Positions 1-9,400 of a DNA stretch of 32,618 nucleotides are shown here, piece by piece. The stretch lies in the NCBI GenBank assembly GCA_000497405.1, contig KI547039.1, forward strand, positions 282,067 to 314,684, read 5' to 3'. The notes under the pieces were generated by a model. The model was given only the letters and a program-made list of their open reading frames with translations. It did no database searches and was not told where the DNA came from. The stretch is from Streptomycetaceae bacterium MP113-05. GTDB lineage: Bacteria; Actinomycetota; Actinomycetes; Streptomycetales; Streptomycetaceae. The position numbers and the translations under genes are program-made. The first letter of the stretch is position 1. Each line of letters starts with the position of its first letter.

Positions 1-100
1 CGGCGGTCTGCGCCTGGCCGGAGAGGCGCTGGGCGAGTGCCTCGCGCAGTCGGTCAGGAAGAGCAGCTATCCGATCCGCGCGAGAAGACGGCGTGTCCAT
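1..100 (-). CDS. Second NRPS, N-terminal fragment (runs off left edge)
   Basis: Only the first 33 codons lie in the window, starting from an ATG at 98-100. The visible peptide has the run LPDRLREALAQRLSGQ, which is the kind of short helical lead that precedes a condensation domain in actinobacterial NRPSs. It follows the mbtH-like gene by 60 bp on the same strand and the trimodular NRPS lies just upstream. The upstream NRPS ends in a carrier domain with no thioesterase, so this protein is expected to accept its peptidyl chain through a first C domain. A G-rich stretch lies about 10 nt before the ATG and is a mediocre ribosome site. That this is an NRPS is inferred from the lead sequence and the context, because no catalytic motif is visible. 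Confidence 0.7.
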   Translation of the reverse strand, partial: MDTPSSRADRIAALPDRLREALAQRLSGQAQTA

Positions 101-160
101 TGGAAGGTTCCCCCCAGGGAAGTGCGGGTCAGTGGGTCGAGGAGACTGGCGGGCCCGGCG

Positions 161-367
161 TCAGCTGGTGGTGACGCTCAGGCTCTGCGGCCGCATGTCG
201 GTCCAGTTGGCTTCGACGTAGGCGAGGCACTCCTCGCGGGGACGGTCGGCGAGGGCGGTGCGCCAACCGGCCGGGACGGCAGCACCCGCGGGCCACAGCG
301 AGTGCTGGCCCTCATCGTTGACGAGAACGCTGTACGGGCGGTCGGACTTCTCGAAGGGGTTGGACAC
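161..367 (-). CDS. MbtH-like NRPS accessory protein
   Basis: This 68-residue protein has the complete MbtH signature: an N-terminal MSNPFE, the NDEGQHSLWP block, VPAGW, and the ECLAYVEANWTDMRP tail with the three conserved Trp residues at 25, 35 and 55. Family members bind the adenylation domains of NRPSs in the cytoplasm and are often needed for their solubility and activity. The start is a GTG at 365-367, with an AAAGG-type ribosome site a few bases upstream. It sits 48 bp after the trimodular NRPS and 60 bp before the next NRPS, so it is very probably co-transcribed and serves the A domains of both. It is full length and intact, and the family assignment is close to certain. Which A domains depend on it is unknown. 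Confidence 0.97.
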   Translation of the reverse strand: MSNPFEKSDRPYSVLVNDEGQHSLWPAGAAVPAGWRTALADRPREECLAYVEANWTDMRPQSLSVTTS

Positions 368-415
368 GGTGGTGCCTTTCGGAGCGATGGTTGGTGAGGA
401 GAAGGTGGGTGAGGT

Positions 416-3400
416 TCAGTGCGTCCCGGCAGCCTCCTCCAGTTCGGCCAGGACCAGTTCCTCGACACCGGACGCGGTCTCGGCGATCGTGGGTCGGTCG
501 AAGAGCGCACGTGGGGACAGGTCCGTGCCGAAGAGGGCGTTGATCCGCGACGCCGTGCGCAGCGCGAGCAACGAATCGCCGCCCAGTTCGAAGAAGTTGT
601 CGTGGACGCCGACCCGCTCTACACCCAGCAGCTCCTGCCAGGTCTGGGCGATCAGCTCCTCGGTGGCTGTAGCCGGGGGCTCGTAGGCCGTGTCCGTGGC
701 GACATGCTCTGCCGGGGCGGGCAGGGCCCCACGGTCGACCTTGCCGTTGGCGGTGAGAGGCAGCGCGGTCAAGGGGGAGAAGACCGCCGGGAGCATGTGG
801 TCCGGGAGCGCGGCCGCCAGGTGTGCGCGCAGCTCGGCGGTGTCGGGGGCCGGATTGCCGCCGACCGGCACCACATGTCCCACGAGGACCGTGCGGCCTC
901 CCTTGCGGTGGGGGACGACGGCCGCGTCACCGACCGCCGGGTGGGCCACGAGAACCGATTCGATCTCGCCGGTCTCAATGCGGAAGCCGCGGATCTTGAC
1001 CTGCCCGTCGGTACGGCCGATGAACTCCAGAGTGCCGTCGGCGCGCCACGGCACCAGGTCCCCGGAGCGGTACATTCGCGTTCCCGAGGGGCCGAACGGG
1101 TCGGCGACGAACCGCTCGGCCGTCAGGCCGGGCCGACCGAGGTAACCGCGGGCCAGCCCTTCGCCGGCTATGTACAGCTCACCCGCCACACCGACAGGTG
1201 CGGGGTCCAGGGCCTCGGTCAGGACGTACACCCGAGTGTTGGCGAGGGGAGCACCCAGCGGCACCGAGCCGGCGCCTGGTGCCCCAAGCAGATCGTGCGT
1301 GGTGGTGAAGGTGGTGGCCTCGGTTGGGCCATAGCCGTTGGTCAGGCGCAGACCGGGATGGGCGTCCAGCACCCGGGCGCAGTGATCCGGGGAGAGCCGG
1401 TCGCCGCCGGCGATCAGCTGGCGTAGTCCGTCGAACGCGCTGCTCTCGTCGTCTGCCACCTGGTGGAACAATCCGGCGGTGAGCCAGAGGTGGGTGACCT
1501 CGTGCTCCTTGAGAAACTGGCCCATTTCAGCCGCCGTCGGCAGCCGGGGCGGGTGGACGGCGAGCCGCGCACCACGCAGGAGAGCTGCCCACACCTCGAA
1601 GGTGGACGCGTCGAAGGAGAGGGAAGCAAACTGCGCGACCGCGTCCCCAGGCGCGATGTCCGTGTACGCCGCTTCGTAAACGAGTCGTACGACGGCCCGG
1701 TGCGTCGTGAGCACGCCCTTGGGGGTGCCGGTCGAGCCGGAGGTGTAGACGACGTACGCGAGGTGGTCCTGTGACAGGGCCGGGGTGGCGGCGGAGCGCG
1801 GACGTGCGGCGATCTCCACGTCGTCCCGGTCCAGGTCGACAACCTCGGTCCCCGAGGCGGGCAACCGCTCGCGCAGTTTCCCTTCCGTGATCAACAGTCG
1901 TACCCCGGCGTCACCGATCATGTAAGCGAGTCGGTCCCGCGGGTAGTCCGGGTCCAGCGGGACGTACGCTGCTCCCGACTTCAGGACGGCGAGCAGTGCC
2001 GTGACGGTGTGAGCGCCGCGCTCGAGGCACAGGCCGACCAACTGCTCCGGACCGGCACCGAGGGCGATCAGATGGTGGGCGAGGCGGTTGGCCCCCTCGT
2101 CCAGCTCCCGGTACGTCAGCTCCTCACCCGCGTACGTGAGCGCCACGGCATCCGGGTGCTCGACGACCCGAGCCTCGAACAGCTCTGGCAGCGAGGCGTG
2201 CGGCAGCTCCTGATGGGTGTCGTTCCAGTCTCGGAGGGTCAGTTCGGCCTCAGCGGCCGTCAGCATCGGAACCGACGAAACCAGTGCTTCGTCGCCGGAG
2301 GTCGCAATACCCGTGAGCAGTGTGTCCAAATGGCCGCAAAGGCGAGTGACGGTCAACTCGTCGTACAACTCGGCGTCGTAGGCCAAGGTGTACGCCAACT
2401 CGTCGCCCGCGTAGGCGATCAGGTTGAGCGGATAGTTGGTGGCCTCGGTGCCCTCCAGGCCCCGCAGCCGCAGCCCGTGGGCGGCGGCTGCCTCGTCATC
2501 CATGGGGTAGTTCTCAAAGACGACCAGGCTCCGGAACAGGTTGACGCCAGGCTCGAGGGCGCTCCATGCATGGATCTGCGGCAACGGCACGTACTCGTAT
2601 TGGCGCGCCTCGACCTGAGTCTGCTGAATCTGGGAAAGCCACTCACCGACCGGTGCGTCACCGTCGATCTCGATGCGCAGCGGCAACGTGTTGATCAGCA
2701 TGCCGACCATCGATTCGGCGCCGGCCAGCTCGGCCGGGCGGCCGGAGACCGTCGCGCCGAAGACCACGTCCTGCTCCCCCGCGTGTCGAGCGAGCAGCAG
2801 TGCCCAGGCGCCCTGCAGCACGGTGTTGACCGTGAGCCGGTGCCTGCGGGCGAAGGCGAACAGCTCCTGCGAGACCTGCGGGGACAGGCGCCGGAAACGC
2901 CGCCCGTTCGACCCCGTTTTCTGAGCGGATTCGTGATGGCGTGCGTACGGCAGCGCGGTCGGAACTTCGAAACCGGCGAGCATCTCCCGCCAGTACGCCC
3001 CCGCCTCACTCAGGTCCTGTCGCTCCAACCAGTCCACGTATGCCCTGAAGGGCCGACGGGCGGGCAGCACCGGTTCCTGGCCGGCGGCCAGGGCCGCATA
3101 GGCGCTGTAGGTCTGGGTCAGCAGGTCGAACGTCGACCATCCATCGAGCAGCACGTGATGGAAGGCGCACACCAGCCTGACGGACGAGTCCGACAGTTGG
3201 ATCAATGCCAGCCGCATCAAGGGGGCGACGGACAGGTCCACGGAGCGCAGACGGTCCTCAGCCAGGAACTCGCGCACCGCCTCCTCTTGCTTGTCGGCTG
3301 TCAGTCCTCGCCAGTCCAGGTGCGTGATGGGCATCTCGACCTGGCGGCCGACCATCATCAGCGGACGCTCGGTGTCCTTCCATACGAGTGAGCTGCGCAG

Positions 3401-6400
3401 CACCTCGGTGTGATCGGCAATCAGCTGCCAGGCACGGGCCAGCAACTGGGGATCGCGGACCCCGTCGAGCACGAAGGTCATCTGCTCGAAATAGGCGCCC
3501 GGCTCGGCCAGGCTGTGGAAGAGCATGCCGCTCTGCATGGGTGTGAGCGGGTAGATGTCCTCAATCTCCCGGCCGTCGCCGGTGATACGGTTCACGGCCG
3601 CCGGGTCGAGCCGGGCCAGCGGGAAGTCGGACGGGGTGGCCCCGCCGCTCTCCGGGCGCAGGCAGTGTTCCACCACGCTTCGCAGGGAGGCCAGGAATTC
3701 GTCCGCAAGTCGCTGGACAGTCTCGGTGCTGTGAGTGGCGGGGGCATGGATCCAGTCGATGCGCAACTCTCCGTCGCTGACTGCGGCAACGATGTCGATG
3801 AGGTGGGGGCGGGGCTGCTCGGGTGCCTGGTCGGCGCCGAGCGGCGACAGGCGGGAGCGCACCAACCCGCTGTCGCTGGTGGTCCCGTCCCACTGCCCCA
3901 GGTAGTTGAAGCTGATCTGTGGTTGCGGCACGGCGGCCAGGGCCGTGTGCGCAAGGGTGCCGGGCTCGGACAGGTGGCGCAGGGCGCCGTAGCCGAGGCC
4001 GCTGCCCGGGGTGGCCCTCAGGTGCTCCTTGAGGGATTTCAGCGCGTCCCCCCAGTCGCCGTCCGGTACGTCCAGGTTGACGGGGTGGATGGTGGTGAAC
4101 CAGCCGACCGTGCGGGACAAGTCGATGTCTGCGAACAACTCCTGCCGGCCATGCCCTTCGAGGGCGATGGTGACGGGGTTGCCTGCCCAGTCCCGCAGGA
4201 CGCGGCCGAGCGCGGTCAGCAGCACATCGTTGATCTGCGTGCGGTAGGCGGCTGGGACGCGCTGGAGCAGTGCCTCGGTTTCGGTGTGGCTCAGCCGTAC
4301 GGAGGCAGTGGCCGTGGCTCCGAAAGTGTTGGCCTCGGCAGCACCCTGGGAGTCACAGGGTAGGGGGCCCACGGCGGAGGACACGTTCTGCCAGTAGTCG
4401 ATCTCGTGGTCGAGGCCGCCGGAGCGTACGTCGTCGGTGAGCCGCCGTGACCACTGCTGGTAGCTGCTGGATTTGGTACCGAGGTCGCCGGGCGCCCCCT
4501 CGGACAGCTGACCGTACGCGGTGGCCAGGTCCTCCAGGACCACGCGCCAGGACACCCCGTCCATCACAAGGTGGTGCACGACGAGGAACAGCCGCGGCAG
4601 CCGGGCCGGGCCGAGCCGGAAGAACACAGCCTTGACCAGAGCCCCGGTCGCCAGATCGAGGGAGCGTTGTGCTGACAGTGCGGCCTCGTGCAGGGCGTCT
4701 TCCCACTGCCCGTCCATGAGAGAGGACAGATCCCGAACGGAGAGCAGTCCGGAGCTCCGGTCGCCGTACTCCTGGAGCCACGTGCCGGATCCGTCATGCG
4801 TGTACTGCATGCGCAGAGCGTCGTGGTGGCCGACTACTGCGCCCAAAGCCCGCTCCAGGAGCGCGATGTCGGTCTCGGGGGCCAACTCGACCTGCAGGGA
4901 CATGCCGTAGTGGCCAGGATTGACGGTGTGCTCGGCGAAGAACCATCGCTGGATGGGTGCCAGTTCGACTTGTCCGACGACGGGTGCCGAACTGCGGTCG
5001 GGGCTCTGGTCAACCATTCCGACCGCACCCGCGAGGGCCGCGATGCTCTGGTGGGTGAACAAGAGCTTCGAGGTGAGACGTAGCCCTGCTTGCCGGGCAC
5101 GGGAGACGACCTGGATGGAAAGGATCGAATCGCCGCCCAGGTCGAAGAAGTTGTCGTGGACGCCAACCCGCTCGACGCCGAGCACGCCGGCCCAGACGGT
5201 GGCCAGGATCTCCTCGGTCCCATCACGTGGTGCGGTGTAGTCGGAGTCCAGGGCTCGGGCCTGCTTCTCGGGCAATGGCAGCGCTCGCCGGTCGGCCTTC
5301 CCGCTGGGCGTCAGGGGCAGCCGGTCCAACGGCACGAACAATGCGGGCACCATGTAGTCCGGCAGTGAGCCGGCCAGATGCGAGCGGAGCTCACCTGTGG
5401 TCGGCTCACGATCGGCAACGAAGTACGCGACCAGTCGGTTGCGGCCCGACTCGTCCTGGTGGACCACGGCGACGGCGTCTCGCACCTCCGGGTGGCGGCC
5501 CATGGCCGTCTCGATCTCGCCCAGCTCGATACGGAAGCCGCGGACCTTGACCTGGTCGTCGGCGCGACCCAGGTACTCGAGGTTTCCGTCGGCCCGCCAA
5601 CGGGCCACGTCACCCGATCGGTACATGCGCTGACCTGGCTCACCGAACGGGTCGGCGGTGAACCGCTCGGCGGTCAAGCCTGGCCGGCTGTGGTAGCCAC
5701 GGGCAAGGTGCGGGCCGGCTATGTAGAGCTCGCCCGGAACCCCGACCGGGACTGGCTGAAGCGCCGCGTCGAGAAGGTGGATCTGGGTGTTCGGGAGGGG
5801 GATGCCGATTGGCGGCACGGCCCCACCAGTGAGCGGGTCACTCATCGTGGCGACGACCGTGCTCTCGGTCGGCCCGTACGCGTTGATCATCCGCCGGCCG
5901 GCCGACCAGCGGGCCACGAGGTCGCCCGTGCTCGCTTCCCCACCGACGACAAGCGTGCGCAGCCCTTCCAGTCCCTCGGGCGTGAGGGTGGCCACTGCGG
6001 AAGGCGCCAGCAGGGCATGGGTGATCCGACGCTCGCGCAGGAACGTCTGCAGTGCCTCGCCTACGACCGGCCCGTGTGGCGGCAGGACGAGCGTCGCACC
6101 GGCGGCCAGAGCCATCAGGACTTCCATGACCGCGCCGTCGAACGAGGAGGAGGCAAACTGCAGAACGCGACTCTCCTCGGTGACCTCCAGTCGCTCAATC
6201 TCGGCGCTGGCGAGGTTGCCGATCCCGGAGTGGGGGACGAGCACCCCCTTGGGAGCACCGGTGGACCCCGAGGTGTAGATCACGTACGCCAGGTCGGCGG
6301 GCCGTAGCGCCACCCCAGGCACCGTGCCTGGCTGTGCGTCGAGCAGTTCGTGGTCCCGTGCAAGGTCCACGACGACAGCGTCGGTCCTCGGCAGCGCCCG

Positions 6401-9400
6401 CAAGTGCTCCGTCCGGGAGACGACAATCCCGGCACCCGAGTCCTGGAGCATGAAGGCAAGCCGGTCCGCCGGGTATCCCGGGTCCAGCGGCAGGTAGGCG
6501 GCGCCAGCCTTCATTATCCCGAGCAGGCCGACGATCGTCTCGACGCCGCGTTCGAGGCACAGGCCAACGAATGTACCCGGCCCCGCGCCGAGTTCGACGA
6601 GGTGATGGGCGAGCCGGTTGGCACGGTCGTCCAGCTCTTGGTAACTCAGGACGGTGTGCTTGTCCTCTACGGCAGGTGCGTCAGGGCGGCGGCGCGCCTG
6701 TGCTTCCACAAGCTGCGGGAAGGTGCCGGGCAGTGCCTCGGTGCTGGTCCCGCCCCAGTCTCGTACGACCTGCCGGAACTCGCCGTCCGTCAGCATCGGC
6801 AGGGTGGCCAGGTCGCGGTCAGGATCGGTGGCGGCCGCGAGCATCAAGGTGGACAGGTGCCCTGCGAAGCGGACGATGGTGGCCTCGTCGAACAGGGCGG
6901 TGCTGTAGCCGACCTGGGCCGTAAGACCCTCATCGGTCGCGAAGAACTCGACGGTCAGGTCGAAAGGTGCGGCCTCGCGGTGCACGGGGTAGGACTCGGT
7001 CTGTACGCCCGGCAGCCGGACCTGGTCGTTGGGGGCGTTCTGGAGAGCGATCATGACCTGGATGAGCGGCGTGCGGCTGGTGTCACGTTCAGCTCGAACG
7101 GCGTCGACCAGGTGCTCGAAGGGAACGTCCTCGTGGTCGAACGCCTCGAGAACCGTCTCCCTGACATGCCCCAGCAGCTGCCCGAACGACATGTCCGGCT
7201 CGATGTGGGAGCGCAGCACGACAGTGTTGACCAGGAAGCCGATGAGGTTCTCCAGGTCAGCATGATTGCGACCCGACGAAGCAGTGCCCACCGCGATGTC
7301 CTGCTGGCCGGAGTAGCGGGCGAAGACCGTCTTGACCGCTGCGGTAAGCGCCATGAAGAGGCTGGCGCCTTGCTCCTGCGCAAGGTCTTTGAGCATGGTG
7401 CTGGTGGCGTGGGGGATGTGGAATCCGTACATCGCTCCGGCGGAGGACCGCACGGCCGGACGCGGCCGGTCAGTGGGCAGCTCCAGCGGGGCGATGCCGT
7501 CGAGACGCCTGCGCCACCAGTCGAGACGTCTGTCGAGCAGGCCGCCGCCATCGAGACGGCCACGCTGCCAGGCGGCGAAGTCCGGATACTGCACTGCGGT
7601 GTCGGTCAGGCGCGCCTCACGACCCTCGATGCGGGCGGCATACAGCTCGCCGAGTTCCCGAGTGACGATGCCCATGGACCAGCCATCGGTGATGATGTGG
7701 TGCATGCCGAGCACGCACACGTGCTCGCCCTCGTTGAGTCGCACGAGCAGCACGCGAGCCAGCGGGCCGGTCTTCAGATCGTAGGCACGAGCCGTCTCCG
7801 CCCGTACGAGTTCCCGCAGCCGATCTTCGCGCAACCCTTCGGCGACGCCGGTCAGGTCCTCCGTCTTCCACTCGGGCGCGAGCTCCCGGTGGCCTACCTG
7901 CACTCCGCGGCCCCCGACGACGCCGAAGGTGGTACGGAGCGACTCGTGCCGGGCCGAGAGGTCCATGGCGGCTCCACGCAGCGCCTCGGTGTCCAGCTCG
8001 CCGGTCAGCCGCAGGCCCACCGCTGTGTGGTACTCGGCGCTACCCGGGTCGAAGTCCTCCAAAAACCACAGGCGCTGCTGGCCGAAGGACATCGGCAGCA
8101 CGCCCTCACGGGGGGCCACTGGGATCGAGGAGTCCTCGAAGGACGCCACGGACGCCACGGAGGCGGCAAGTCCAGCGATGGTGGGGGTGTCGAACAGAAC
8201 TCGCGGGGCCAGGTGGATGCCGAGTGCGGTCCGCATGCGCGAAACGGTGCGGACGGAGAGGATCGAGTTGCCGCCCAGCTCGAAGAAGTCGTCGTGAACA
8301 CCGATGTGTTCGACGCCCAATGCCTCGGACCAGACTCCTGCGATCGTCGTCTCGACTGCATTACGCGGGGCGGTGTAGTCGGCACCGGCACCCTCCTGGA
8401 TCGTGCTGGGCTCGGGCAGGGCTTTGCGGTCCACCTTGCCGTTCGGTGTCAGCGGCAGGTTGTCGAGTACGACGAGGGTCGAGGGGACCATGTAGTCGGG
8501 AAGGCCGACGGCGAGGTGTGCGCGCAACTCGTCCGCGCTGGGGCGTTGCTCACCGGCGAGTGAGACGTAGGCCAGCAGGTTCGTGTTGTGGGTGACGGCC
8601 ACAGCCTGGGCCACGTCCGGGTGGAGCGCGAGCGCGCTCTCGACCTCGCCGAGTTCGATGCGGAAGCCTCGGACCTTGACCTGATCGTCGGCGCGACCCA
8701 CGTACTCCAGGGTTCCGTCGGCGTTCCAGCGAGCCACGTCGCCGGAGCGGTACATGCGCTCGCCGGGGGAACCATACGGGTTGGCGATGAATCGCTCCGC
8801 CGTAAGGCCGGGACGACCGTGGTAACCGCGAGCCAGGCCGATACCGGCGATGTACAGCTCACCGAGCACACCCGCTGGGACCGGCTGCAGAACGTCGTCG
8901 AGGACGTAGATCCGGAAGTTCGCGATCGGGGTGCCGATGGGCGGTACGGTCGCGCCGCTGAGCGGAGCACTCATGGTTGCGCAGACCGTGCTCTCGGTCG
9001 GGCCGTACGCATTGATCATCCGGCGTCCCCTGGACCAGCGAGCCACCAGGTCCCCCGTGCTGGCTTCGCCGGCGACGACCAGCGTGGCGTCCTCGGGCAA
9101 ACCTCGGCCTTCAGGGAGAACGGCGACGGTCGCCGGGGTCAGGGTGGCGTGTGTGACGCCGTGCTCCGCTGCGTAGGCAGCGAGCGGCTCGCCCGGTGCG
9201 AGGGTTTCCTTGGAGCCCATCACCAGGGTTGCGCCCGTCAAGAGGCCCATACACACCTCCCAGAACGCCGCATCAAAGCTGGCGGACGCGAACTGGAGGA
9301 CCCGGCTTTCGGGCGTGACGCCGAAAGCTTCAGCCTGCACGGCGGCGAGGTTCCCGATACCGGCGTGGGAGACCAGCACGCCCTTGGGGCGGCCGGTGGA

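Noticed and set aside
2009-4363. Plus-strand open frames of 460 and 317 codons inside the NRPS gene
   Set aside because: They are antisense to E, C and A3 domains; their composition (Gln/Val/Arg/Gly-rich) is that of a reverse-strand shadow.
6350-8563. Plus-strand open frame of 737 codons inside the NRPS gene
   Set aside because: It is antisense to A2, C and T1 domains with clear motifs, and no domain is recognisable in the shadow protein.
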